A DNA stretch of 64,000 nt from Lepidostoma basale. Its lineage: Eukaryota > Arthropoda > Insecta > Trichoptera > Lepidostomatidae. The position numbers were made by a program, and so were the translations under genes. The stretch's first letter is position 1. Each line of letters starts with the position of its first letter. Shown here one piece after another: positions 20,663-30,240 of this stretch. The DNA is taken from assembly GCA_022606425.2 (NCBI GenBank), contig JAHDVF020000734.1:558001-622000 (forward strand), written 5' to 3'. The notes below the pieces were generated by a model. That model saw only the letters and a list, made by a program, of their open reading frames with translations, had not been told where the DNA came from and searched no databases.

Positions 20663-20950
20663 ATTAAATAAGTTATTTATTGTTTCTTAAACAATGTTGT
20701 AAAACTCAATATTAAATAATTATTATAAATGAAAACGTCTGTATTCTAGAAGTTTTATTTCGCTAGTTTAGTTTTAATTAGTTTCGCCCTTCTAAGGCAT
20801 TATCAGAAATGTGATAATGCCTCATAAGGGCGAAACATGTCATTCCATATATAATAAAATTTTATAAAACTTAAACTCTTAGAAGACAGACGTTTTCATT
20901 TATATTAATTAGTTAAGATAATTTATTTATTTTCATTTGACCACTCCAAT
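20663..20950. repeat. Palindromic repeat family f, nearly full length
   Basis: Both outer flanks are present: TTTATTGTTTCTTAAACAAT on the left is the inverse of the family's usual right flank. The arms carry AAAACGTCTGTATTCTAGAA / CTCTTAGAAGACAGACGTTTT. The central motifs read TGATAATGCC..GGGCGAAACATGTC (plus) and CTGATAATGCC..GGGCGAAAC (minus). Relative to a hammerhead core, G8 is replaced by A. Confidence 0.7.
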
Positions 20951-21059
20951 AGTACTTTTTATAAAATAAATTTGCTAACGATTGCATGTCACTATCGATA
21001 ATCAGTATTTTTTTTCTTTTAATACTGTGTTTTATTATTTGATTGTAATATCTTGTGTA

Positions 21060-21222
21060 TACGAGTATGACAAGCTCCGCCTCGCGACTCAGCTGGTTGC
21101 AGGCACCGGTGCGCGGTGGCAGCGCCGAGAGAACAGGAAGTCGCCCGCGGCCACTTCCCAAACTTTATGAGCTGGCGCTCCTCCGGCGCCAAAACATGGC
21201 GGGAATTGTCAATAAACATGGA
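21060..21222. other. GC-rich island
   Basis: About 160 bp of balanced to GC-rich sequence (for example GCACCGGTGCGCGGTGGCAG). Open frames overlap on both strands, as expected when GC-rich DNA lacks AT-rich stops, so coding is not supported. Confidence 0.45.
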
Positions 21223-21509
21223 ACGTGTAATTGGTAAACACTTGTACCGGCTGATTAGAATCAGAATTAATCTCAAATTGATGGTAATTGCCTCACAGAA
21301 TGTTAACTTTAACACGCTCTAGATAGCATTGTTTATACTAACCCTAGCCCCACATTAAGTAAACGGCTTCTCAATCGAAATTGGAAATTAATTCCATTTT
21401 AAATATATATAAATCTTTTATATCTAGTAATTATATTTAGTCATTTCCTAAGAAGTTACAACAAATTGACACGTTCCTCATAATTCGTTTCGTTTTTAAG
21501 ATGTGTAAT

Positions 21510-21665
21510 AATGTACAAATAAAAACGGCTGTTTTCTAGAAGTTTTTTTAAATTTTATGGGAATGACATGTGTGCATTTGATAATGCCTAAGCAAGGGAA
21601 AACATGTCAGTTCCATTAAATATGATAAAACTTCTAGAAAATCATTTATGCTAGTAATTATTTAC
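21510..21665. repeat. Palindromic repeat family f, decayed
   Basis: Outer arms AACGGCTGTTTTCTAGAAGT and ACTTCTAGAAAATC surround a plus arm TTTGATAATGCCTAAGCAAG-GGAAAACATGTCAG. The minus arm is lost. Confidence 0.65.
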
Positions 21666-21779
21666 ATTATATCGCTTTAAGGTAGGCAAATCATGTTCCC
21701 CTCGCATCCAACAATTGGGGAGTTTTCATTATTTCCCCGAAACATACATGAAAAGTGTAGTTTTTTAGAGTTTTGTATT

Positions 21780-23100
21780 TAATCAATCAATCAATCAAAT
21801 CAAATCAGTTTATTGACTCAATAGGCATTACAAACAGGAAAATGTTTAAGGCTTTAAATGAAAATGATTAAGTACAGGTAAAATATTATAAAAATACAAA
21901 AAAGTACCAGGAACGCATTAGAGATGGTTCGACATTAGGAAGCATTTACTGCATTTATTATTGGAAAATTATTCATAAAAAATAATATGACTTCTTGTTA
22001 TGGTGTTTTTTACTAGTGATCATAAGACCAATATCAATGTCATGGAAACACAAGCACACTTACAAAATCACGTAGTTAAATTCGCACTTATACAACTTAG
22101 CTTACACCACCTTGAAAAAATAAATAATAAAGGCATTTAAAAATAAACCAACTCTTGTAAAAACATACATACCAAATAACTTTTTAAAAATGTACTTATG
22201 TGAATTTTTGAAATTGGAATGGGTTAAATTTTGTTATGTTACAACTCTGCGTGTGTTTATTTATGTTTTTATTTTATTTCAGCTTTTTATTTTAAGTCGC
22301 ACTTGCTTAATAATTCATCAAAGATAGCGGATAGCTCCCTGCCAAGTATTTATGTAATGTTTTGGTGGTGAAGCGCAAATTTACCACGGTAGCTATGGAC
22401 CCTTTTATGCTCATTTAAGTGCTAAATTGCATTTTTGCGTGCAATTTGAATATCTCATTCAGCCATGCTCCTCGTTACTTCAAAAATAAGGAGCCATTTG
22501 CGAAAGAAAATGTAATAAAATACAATATTTTAGGTTCCTGATTCCGAACAGCACTTAGGGAACCATTTTCGTATCCTAAATAATAAATAAATATATATTT
22601 TTGGAGTAATTCAACATTCTAAAAGTTAATAAATAATTTTGAGAGTTTGTACATGTTTTGTGCTCTCTCACAAATTATATTTTTTTCTTACTTTTATAGA
22701 TACGCAATACACAACATTATTTTAGTATTGTCAGATGGAATTCTAAAATGTTATACTTTTTGCCAATTTGAATAATTAAATTATTATAGATTTTTCAAAA
22801 CAAGGAAATATGGGATCTTTAACATATTTTCGCGAGGCATTTTATATTTAAAAATATTTTTTACATAATTTTTTGAAAGCTATAATTTTGAAGAATTTTT
22901 TTATTAACTAATTCTAAAAAATACGTTTTATTCGTATTTATTAAAAATATGTACATTCAAATTCTTATAATCAAAGATAAGTAGTTGGTGCTAACAAAAC
23001 CAGATAACAAAAAATATGTTTTCTTTAATGGACCAAAATATCTCAATAATTCATTTACGCATTATAAACTTTAAGTGTATTATTATATAAAATAGTATAA
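21780..23100. other. AT-rich spacer
   Basis: It begins with short AATC repeats (21780-21805, AATCAATCAATCAATCAAAT). No gene or repeat family was recognised beyond that. Confidence 0.5.
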
Positions 23101-23104
23101 TATC

Positions 23105-23590
23105 TTAACCCTAATATATGGAAGCGAAGCATGGAACTTGCAGAAAAAGGATGAGAGCAGAATAAATGCGGTAGAGATGAGGTCCCTAAGACGTATGTAT
23201 GGTAGAACAATATACGACAGAACCTCAAATGCTGATACTAGAAAGGAATGTAGAGCGGAAGAATGTATTATGAACAAAATTATGAAAGGATCGCTGCGTT
23301 GGTTCGGACATATGGAGCGCATGGATGGAGAAAGAATGGTTAAGAAAGTATACGTTAATGATTTAAATGGAGTACGGAATCGAAGCAGACCGAAGAAAAC
23401 ATGGCAAGACCAAATTTATCAAATTTTAAGGGTTGGTCATGTTAGAAGTCGGACGAATCGACGTGCGTGTAAGACTCGCTGTATGAATGTGGAGGAAGCT
23501 GGAAAGGTGTGCCAGGATAAATAAGTGGGCCGGTCCATTCTCTCTGCCTACCCCTACGGGGAAACGGCGTGATGGTTTGTTGTTGTTAAA
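23105..23590 (+). pseudogene. Retrotransposon B, best C-terminal remnant
   Basis: From 23138 an open frame of 128 codons encodes QKKDESRINAVEMRSLRRMY, TSNADTRKECRAEECIMNK, KGSLRWFGHMERMDGERMV, PKKTWQDQIYQILRVGHVRS and RCMNVEEAGKVCQDK, ending at 23524. The homology continues past this stop to the terminus GAAACGGCGTGATGG and the tail TTTGTTGTTGTTA at about 23574-23588. The usual YGSEAWNW block precedes at 23117. There is no RT motif. Confidence 0.85.
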
Positions 23591-23775
23591 TAGTTTCAGG
23601 TGCAGTAATTCATAAAATTGTTGCACTTGATCACTGAGGGCAAAATAGAAGATCAGGAGCCAAATTTGGCTCCACAGCATAAGAGATTAGACGGCTTAAG
23701 GAGGATTGAGGAGTTTTTGCTACCAGGGACAGAAACGTCTACTCTCAAGTGATAGGTCAACGTCAGGGGGACCGA
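23591..23775 (+). mobile_element. Group-R-linked segment joined to retrotransposon B tail
   Basis: It directly follows the GTT tail and is a near-identical inverse of 20038-20214. It contains the perfect 18-bp palindrome GGAGCCAAATTTGGCTCC (23656-23673). It also contains LRRIEEFLLPGTETSTLK, a group-R-like C-terminal frame. Confidence 0.65.
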
Positions 23776-23920
23776 CGGAAGAATCGACGTGCGTGTGTGA
23801 CTCGCTGTATGAATGTAGAGGAATCTAGAGAGGTGTGTCAGGATAGAGTAGTGTGGCGGTAAATTCTCTCTGCCTACCCCTACGGGGAAATGACGTGATG
23901 GTTTTTTGTTGTTGTTATAA
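23776..23920 (+). pseudogene. Retrotransposon B, 3' terminus
   Basis: It encodes RRACVTRCMNVEESREVCQD and RVVWR, then the terminus GGGGAAATGACGTGATGG and a GTT tail (23900-23915). It is a second, shorter copy 185 bp after the previous one. Confidence 0.75.
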
Positions 23921-23989
23921 TATAAATATAACTCCGCGTTTATTTGACATTGTTGATCATGAAAATGTGATAAATTGATTTATTATAAC

Positions 23990-24154
23990 TCCGCCGTTGC
24001 CAGTCCCAAGCCTGGATGAGAAAGGAGGGTCACTGGGTTAGGCTAGCCACCTGCCCGGGGTAAAAAAGATTCGCGCTCATAGTACAGAAAACACAGCCTC
24101 GGAACACTTGATTGATCTGGAAAAAGACCTCGGCATTGAAAAGGAACAAACGAT
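23990..24154 (+). mobile_element. Retroelement fragment, CCTGGATGAGAAAGGAGGGT type
   Basis: The segment (AGTCCCAAGCCTGGATGAGA, GGTTAGGCTAGCCACCTGCC, CATAGTACAGAAAACACAGC) resembles the region around ORF1 or the 5' end of lepidopteran LINEs. Its identity rests on general resemblance only. Confidence 0.4.
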
Positions 24155-24268
24155 TTCGGACACCGCCCACCTGGAAGACCGCCTAAGAGATGGAGGGACA
24201 GCTGGATCCCATCATCCAACGAGATATGATTTCTGTGTCACAGATCGTCAGATCTATTAAAAGAAGAA
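24155..24268 (+). repeat. Dispersed repeat S, second copy
   Basis: It matches 3726-3832 from GGACACCGCCCACCTGGAAG to CAGATCTATTAAAAGAAGAA and is the longer of the two. Here it follows a LINE-like fragment instead of a SINE head. Confidence 0.6.
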
Positions 24269-24279
24269 CTGATTTCTTG

Positions 24280-24815
24280 CTGGGTATGCTGGACTACCAG
24301 TCATTGGAAATTAGACGAACTGTCCATTTGGGATTTTTTTCTACTGATTCGTGGTCGAATACATAACTCGGATATTTTGAATGACTTGACTTTGTTTGTC
24401 CCTGACAATAATCTGCGACAAAGGCAACATAGATTATTTCACCTGCCACTGTGTAGAATCAATTTACCTAAGGTTATGCCCGTGGGCAGGGCAATAATCC
24501 TTCTAAACAACATCTCTTCGGATGTGGACATCTTCCACGATAGTAAGGCTACCCTCAGAAAACATCTATCTTTTAAATAATGTGTTGTTCTTCTTATTGT
24601 TTCAAATTACTTATTTGGTCTTTATTTTTTAATTATCTCGTGTTTTTTTTATGTTTTCGTCTATTTTCAAATTTCATAATTGTATTTACTGTTTAAAATA
24701 GTTTTTTTGTTGTTTTTGTATCCTCCCTATATAGTCATAAGCGCTTTGGTTATATATTATAATATTTATGATTTAAAAAATAAATTGAAATTGAAATTGA
24801 AAAGAAGAAGAAGAT
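24280..24815 (+). pseudogene. Jockey-like LINE, C-terminus and 3' UTR
   Basis: The frame shows LLGMLDYQSLEIRRTVHLGF, then in a shifted frame LFHLPLCRINLPKVMPVGRA, IILLNNISSDVDIF and a final LRKHLSFK stop at 24580. The SLExRR...LFxxPxxRTN...NRI..DIDIF pattern is typical of the region after RT in Jockey-clade LINEs. The 3' UTR ends in AAATTGAAATTGAAATTGAA repeats. A second copy is at 44400-44880. Confidence 0.75.
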
Positions 24816-24865
24816 TTATTGTAATGTTTGGAAGGCCAAAATCCACGTTTTCAGTTAGATAACCC

Positions 24866-25165
24866 TTGCGGGGCTTTACTAATGGCAGAGCATCTCTCAG
24901 AGGTCGGAGGGGTTCCTATCGCCGCGGCTGGTCGGGTGGTTGGCGGGATACGGTGTTATGTATGGGCGGTTCATTAGCCCCGCGCATATCTGACCCCGGG
25001 TGGCGCCACCGCCCCGCCGGCCGCGGCGTGCATCCAGACTGCGCCCCCCGCCACCCCACCAGCCTTCCCGCGAGCGCCTAACGCATGTACGAGCTGTATT
25101 AACTTGCCCACAATTTGTATCTGTACACACCATGGCGTCATTAACATTCTGCGTCTGAGGCTCAA
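24866..25165. other. GC-rich island, 300 bp
   Basis: The most GC-rich stretch of the window (GGGTGGCGCCACCGCCCCGC and similar). It has open frames on both strands but no initiation, splice or domain support. It could be a regulatory island or an old repeat. Confidence 0.45.
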
Positions 25166-25284
25166 TTTGTGACGGGAGAATTATAAGCTAATTGATGTAA
25201 TCGATAGATCCTCCCGGGAAATAATCTGATAATCAGATGTGAACGAATCTGTTCTATGTATCGTGAAAGTGATGTCATCAATTA

Positions 25285-25475
25285 TATTTATTTAAGTCGA
25301 TTTTTTTTTTGTTAAATTAAAACACTGAATTTCCATTTTGATGTTTTTTTTTCGTCATGATTCTAAGGTTTTACGGCTTCATCGTGATATAAAGAATATG
25401 GTCACGATATAAAAAAATAATTCAAATATTGTTGTTCTCCCAGTGATGAAACTTTCGAAACATGTCGACAAAATA
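25285..25475. repeat. Palindromic hammerhead-like repeat, family g
   Basis: The minus arm holds ATCACGATGAAGCCG...ATCATGACG. The plus arm holds TTCTCCCAGTGATGAAACTT-TCGAAACATGTCGAC, with the palindrome ACATGT followed by C. Position C3 is not C (GTGATGA), so the canonical C3-G8 pair is lost. An L2/CR1-like element begins immediately to the right. Confidence 0.6.
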
Positions 25476-25477
25476 AA

Positions 25478-25975
25478 TCCAGAGCTTAAGAGTCCAGAAA
25501 GAATCCACTATAAACTCTGCTGGACAATCTTCAAAGCGCTACATGGAATGGCTCCAAATTATGTATCCGAGCTCTGTATAACGGACAGCCTAAATACAAG
25601 GAAATCCACACTTCACTCGGCGAACTCCTCGGCAATAGGAAGATTAGTTGAGCCAAAGCGTTGCCCTAGTACAAATTTCGGGGATCGAGCGTTTGCGGTA
25701 GCCGGTCCATCAGCTTGGAAAAATCGTCCTTCACACCTCAGGTGCATAAATGATCCGACAGACTTCAGATCTAAGCTGAAAACACATATTTTTCATATTT
25801 CATACTCAATTTAAAACTTGAATATTTTGTTCTATTATACTTTGTAATCGATCGCGAATATCCATCAGATGCAGCGTTGACATTTAGATTTAAAACACGT
25901 CTTAATGCGCCCTGGAGGTGATTACATCAAAACAACGCTTTAAAAGTTAGCATACTATTATTATTATTTATTAAA
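25478..25975 (+). pseudogene. L2/CR1-like LINE, C-terminus, 3' UTR and ATT tail
   Basis: An uninterrupted frame to 25814 encodes LKSPERIHYKLCWTIFKALH, GMAPNYVSELCITDSLN, AIGRLVEPKRCPSTNFGDRA, FAVAGPSAWKNRPSHLRC and NDPTDFRSKLKTHIFHISYS. The pattern FKALHG.AP.Y...GDRAF.VAGP..WN.LP..LR....F+S.LKTHLF is the conserved end of L2/CR1-clade ORF2. The 3' UTR (25815-25960) and ATT tail match four other copies. The element is 5' truncated before RT. Confidence 0.85.
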
Positions 25976-26029
25976 AATAAACTAAAAAATGTAAAAACTG
26001 CTGATCATAATTATTTTATATTAATGTAT

Positions 26030-26165
26030 GGCGATTTTTTTTTCTTCAATTAAAACACTGTTTTTCCAGTTTAATGTATTTTTTCCGTCACGTTTCAAAG
26101 GTATTACACCTTCATCGTGATATAAATAATATTTTAATTCATAAAAAAAACGTCATTATGGAATT
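26030..26165 (-). repeat. Palindromic family g, single arm
   Basis: The minus strand reads ATATCACGATGAAGGTGTAA-TACCTTTGAAACGTGACGG. Stem II AAGG/CCTT and GAAAC are kept. The flank CATTATGGAATTCCAGTG matches the flank at 45078 in part. Confidence 0.6.
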
Positions 26166-26219
26166 CCAGTGTTACCACTTAGTTTATCACAAAATATACA
26201 CACAGCACAAACACAACCA

Positions 26220-26350
26220 GCATGCTGCTTTCCCGGAAGGATAACAGAAAGAATAGACCGTCACACTACTCTATCCTGACACACCTCTCCAACTTCTCCA
26301 AATTCATAGAGCGAGTCATACACGCACGTCGATTCTTCCGACTTCTAACG
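26220..26350 (-). pseudogene. Retrotransposon B, short 3' fragment
   Basis: The minus strand encodes RSRKNRRACMTRSMNLEKLE-like sequence followed by REVCQDRVV and RSILS in shifted frames. It ends near GGAAAGCAGCATGC without a clear GTT tail. Confidence 0.65.
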
Positions 26351-26689
26351 TTGATTTTTACAGTGACATCTCCTAAAATGTACAAACCTTTTAATACAAC
26401 TATGTAAGATTATGCATTTCACGATGAAAACAATAGTACTAAGGATTTCTTTTGTTGTTTTAAACTGGACTCCCATCTAGAAGACAAATCGCTTAAACTA
26501 CTGATATAATACCAATTAAGATACATCCTGGGCACTATCGGACTCATTATCATCAAAGATTTAATGATAATCGATTTTAAATTTTTAAGTAGATGCACAT
26601 ATTGATACTCTTTCATTAGTCTAATACCAATAGATTTAGTGTCTAATAAATCAAAAACTATCATTATTTTGCATAAACAATTAACTAGA

Positions 26690-27592
26690 ATAAATGCAGA
26701 CGAAATGAGATATTTGTGTAAATCTGTATATGATAGTGTCATTTGCAAATATAAGAGGTGAATGCAGTGCGAATGAAAGTTTTATGAATAAAATAATGAA
26801 AGAATCATTAAGATGTTTTCGAAAAATGAATGGTAAAGAATGTATATAAAGGTTTTTTTTAGAGGTTTGGTTTTTAAACATGCAACATTGTTTCTACAGA
26901 CTGTCAAATTGAAAGTTGACAGTTGATTTGTAGTCAGTACGTTTTGCGATTTCACCATAAATAGACTGACGTCAGAACAGCGCTTGCAAATTGTGAAAAA
27001 TTATTTAGAAAATCATGTTTCGGTTCGCCAAACGTATCGTGCACTACGTCCAATTTACGGTCGACATAATCGTCCATCCGGAAGGCCATGGATCGTTTTC
27101 GCACCACGTACACTTTATTGCATAATACGCATCCACAAAGACGACAATTGTCGAAAATTGGACTTCACGATTGCGCTGCATTCGAGCTAGCCGTGGCGCT
27201 CATATGCCCGAAATCATACTTAAACGATAATGGCATAAAAGTATCTATTAAATAAAGCCAATATCATAGACATTAACATTATTTTAATGTGTTTTTTTTT
27301 TTTTTTGAATATGTATTGTATACCTCTAAAAAACACCCTATATAAATGACGTTAAAGGAACTTAAAAAAGAGGAAGGCCGAAGAAAACAGCACGATCAAA
27401 TAAATCAAATATTAAATGTCGACCACGCGAGGAGTCGGAGATATCGACGTGCGTACATGACACGATGTACTCGTATGAATGTTCAAGTATCGAGAGAAGC
27501 ATGTCAGGAAAGAATGGAGTGGCGGACCATTCTTTCTGCGTGATTTTCATCATTTTCGGGGAGATGGCGTGATGGTTAGTTAGTTAATTAGT
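26690..27592 (+). pseudogene. Retrotransposon A remnant split by a Tc1/mariner-like element
   Basis: The left part (26690-26846) has blocks NADEMRYLCKSVYDSVICKY, SECSANESF and NKIMKESLRCF. The right part (27343-27592) has NDVKGT, RGRPKKTARSNKSN in shifted frames, MNVQVSREACQERMEWRTIL and a terminus with TTAG tail. Joined at a TA, the two restore the expected order around the VKKVYVNDVNG region, so the element between is an insertion. Confidence 0.8.
26847..27342 (+). mobile_element. Deleted Tc1/mariner-like transposon, ~500 bp
   Basis: The ends AAGGTTTTTTTTAGAGGT (left) and ACCTCTAAAAAACACCCTAT (right) are imperfect inverted repeats next to TA/TATA. The interior encodes TSEQRLQIVKNYLENHVSVR-like and YRALRPIYGRHNRPSGRPW, the N-terminal helix-turn-helix region of a Tc1/mariner-type transposase. 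The frame then jumps to short unrelated sequence. The DDE core is missing, so it is non-autonomous. Confidence 0.75.
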
Positions 27593-28099
27593 TTCAATTA
27601 AACTTTTATTACATAAACTAACATATTTACAATACGTAAGATTTTTTCGCGGGAAATTAATTATTATTTTACCATTTTCACAATCACATACCGTTTAAAA
27701 GGAAACATTTATTGAATGTGGCACGCACAGCCGAGCTTCATTTACGACAATCACTTCGGCTTGCCTTGTTCTCGTCCGAATCTGCAGAGTAGTATAAGGC
27801 GGTCTACTAGTTCTAATTAGCCTTGTGTTCTCTGCTATGCAGAGTAATAAGATTAGAGATATTCTTGCATTGCAATCGTAAGATAACTTGATTGCATTCT
27901 GGCAAAGTCTCTTAGATCCATTTTCTATTTATACCGTTCTACATATACAATTTTTTAAGTGTGTCGCTTTGATAGTGCTTTAAAATACAATCAGTTTGTA
28001 TTTTTAAACTTTAATTAGTTAAAATCGAATGTGATACGAGTATTTTATACGTTTCATATTATATACAAAGTTATGTGTATAATGTATAAATAAATAATA

Positions 28100-28345
28100 A
28101 TTAAATAAAACGATGTTTTTTAACTACTTCCACTTTTGTCTTTATTTAGACAGCGACCGGTTTCGCCAGGCTCGCTGGCATCGACAGAATGTCTGTGCTT
28201 GACCAGTCTGTCGATGCCAGCGAGCCTGGCGAAACCGATCGCTGTCTAAATTAAGACAAAAGTGGAAGTAGTTAAAAAAACGTCGTTTTATTTCATTATT
28301 ATTTAAAATTAACTTCCATCAAGAGATTTCAGTAAAGTCATTTGA
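28100..28345. repeat. Palindromic repeat family d, best copy
   Basis: Outer arms TTTTTAACTACTTCCACTTT / AAAGTGGAAGTAGTTAAAAA enclose inner arms. The minus arm reads CTGTCGATGCCAGCGAGCCT-GGCGAAACCGGTCGC and the plus arm the same with ACCGATC. The arms are almost identical over about 80 nt. Both cores are CTGTCGA, so the change at the A6 position belongs to the family and is not a single decayed copy. Confidence 0.8.
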
Positions 28346-28509
28346 TTATAAATAAATAAATAAATAAAATAAATAAAGCAAACGAATTTTATTATTTTAC
28401 ATTATTACTTTATTAAATTAGTTTAATGGACCTAGCAAAGACAAAGGGGCACGGAAAGGCTTCCAATCAACGTGGATGGCAAAATGCCAATGAATTTAAT
28501 TATTAATTA

Positions 28510-28880
28510 TCAAGCCATCTCCTCGAAGGCAGAAAAAATGGAATGCCACATTGTTATTTCCTAACACACTTCCCTTGATTCCTCAACATTCAGAAATTGT
28601 CATGCACACATATCGATTTCTCCGACTCCTCGCGAGGCCGACATATAAAATTTGATTGATTTAATCCGGCCACGTTTTTCTCGGTCTGTATTTTATATTC
28701 CGTTTATATGATTAATAACACATAATTTTTTACCATTCTCTCTTCATGCATTCTATCCATGTGTCCAAACCATAATTACAACCCTTTAATTATTTTGTTC
28801 ATAACTCTTTCATTCGCACTGCGTTCACTTCTCTCTTTGCATTTGACACTCTATATCACATGCAGATTTACATTACAATC
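28510..28880 (-). pseudogene. Retrotransposon A, decayed C-terminal remnant
   Basis: The minus strand shows pieces of the SNAKREVNAVR-like, NESYEQNN-like, RMHEERMVKNYVLLI-like, RPRKTWPD-like and GVRKYVSIC-like blocks. Frameshifts occur in nearly every block. The terminus lacks a clear TTAG tail. Confidence 0.65.
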
Positions 28881-28919
28881 GTAAAGAGATAACGTATTAA
28901 TTAGATAAACCTATTGAAT

Positions 28920-29135
28920 CTTCTACTGTCAAAAATACAGCCGTCGCATCCAGTTTGCGCTGATTCTCTTCCCGAAGACAGAGGCAATAAGATTTGGTCC
29001 AATTACCGGGCGGGCAGTCACCTCTAGTGGGCCGAGCACTAAATCTCCAGAGTAATTAAAAATGCCACCGCGCGTCAAACATCCGAATTATATGAAAACG
29101 TACCTACTTCCTTAGATCGCGAAAGCCAGGGCCGG
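28920..29135. other. Unique-looking, less AT-rich block
   Basis: About 200 bp of high-complexity sequence (AATTACCGGGCGGGCAGTCA and others) has no partner in the window. It has no coding frame, so a non-coding conserved element is possible but not shown. Confidence 0.35.
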
Positions 29136-29297
29136 CTCTGCTAACAATCACCTTCTCTTCTTTTTGCTTCAACATATTCATTTCGTGTACTATGACTTAC
29201 TTGAATTATTATTAAAATTACGACTGTTCGTATACCGACCCTTAAGGCAATGCTGAATGGAACTGCCAAAATAATGAAAGAAGGATAAATATTATTA

Positions 29298-29400
29298 TTA
29301 CTAATGAAAACATCTGTTTTCTAGAAGTGTTTTTATATATTATGGGAATGACATGTTTCGCCTAGCTAAGGCATTATCAAGTACCTTGTTTCAGACTTTT
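29298..29400. repeat. Palindromic family f, half element
   Basis: It has the left arm GAAAACATCTGTTTTCTAGA and the minus motif GACATGTTTCGCCTAGCTAA-GGCATTATCAAG. The right arm is missing. Confidence 0.65.
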
Positions 29401-29504
29401 CATTCGTATTAGATTGTATTGTTCATGCAACAATGTATAAGGATAAGTATCTTATTTTCAAGATAAATCATACGAATTTGTTGTAAATTTTGAATGGTTA
29501 TTAT

Positions 29505-29742
29505 ATTGTTGAATCGCTCTTTACATCATTATAGATATCCATGTAAAGGGTATAGCTATCGTATTGATTCTTGTGACATGTGTTAGGTAGCTAATCAATC
29601 GCCATTATACTACCACGTGAATTCTTCACCAGACCAAATACGTGTGCCATTGTGATAATCACACTGCCATCGACGGGAATCGATCCCGGGACCTTCGATG
29701 TGGTAGTTAAAGCACTTACCTCCCGGCCACGAAAGTCGGCGT
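29505..29742 (-). mobile_element. tRNA-derived SINE family 1, full length
   Basis: On the minus strand it starts with CGTGGCCGGGAGGTAAGTGC (A-box region), has GGGATCGATTCCCG (B-box region) about 45 bp later, then the SINE body. It ends with GTAAAGAGCGATTCAACAAT. It is the only copy here with both the tRNA-like head and the full tail, about 235 bp. Confidence 0.85.
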
Positions 29743-30087
29743 TAATATTAAACAATATAAAAGAATATAGAACGAAAAAAAGTAATCATATAAAAATGAT
29801 ATAAAAGAAAATTTAAAATCACAATGATGTTTTGGACACAAATAAATAATACATAAGATAGAACGGTACGGAAAGTATTTACCTTTGTTTCTTGCTGCAT
29901 ATGAATTACTGGAAGTAGGCGACCACCTGCTTTATTTTACTCCTGTCCTTTGAAACGTGTATGTGGCTGCCCACATTCAGCAATCCACTCCACTGTCTGA
30001 TGTTTCCCAGCCATGACATTTTTCTATATCTAACGCCTCATCTTCCCTCGATCTTACCCTCAAATATCAGCTCTTGTAAAGGATACT

Positions 30088-30240
30088 TCAACGATTTAAA
30101 TCGATGATGTAAGAATTTATTTTACGATCTCCAATATGAGCAGAAAATAGCTCATTTTTATTAAGAAGAAATCTGATCGGGTCCAGGCTTGAACCCAAGT
30201 CCCCTGGACCAAGTCAAGCATTCTATTCACCACCCGAAGT
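30088..30240 (-). mobile_element. tRNA-derived SINE family 2
   Basis: The minus strand reads CGGGTGGTGAATAGAATGCT, then GGGGACTTGGGTTCAAGCCT (B-box region), GAGCTATTTTCTGCTCATAT and a GTAAAATAAATTCTTACATC end. It aligns with the 8435-8975 copy once the hAT MITE is removed. Confidence 0.75.

Noticed and set aside
20663..20950. Active hammerhead ribozyme in family f
   Set aside because: The core has A at the position of the essential G8 and usually T at C3, so only the architecture is claimed, not activity.
24866..25165. GC-rich island as a protein-coding exon
   Set aside because: Frames are open on both strands, there is no recognisable domain and no splice-bounded frame compatible with a neighbour.
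25285..25475. Active hammerhead ribozyme in family g
   Set aside because: The base at C3 is G or A, which breaks the C3-G8 pair needed for catalysis.
29505..29742. tRNA gene
   Set aside because: A- and B-box-like motifs exist, but acceptor and anticodon stems do not form and the same body recurs as a repeat, so it is a SINE.
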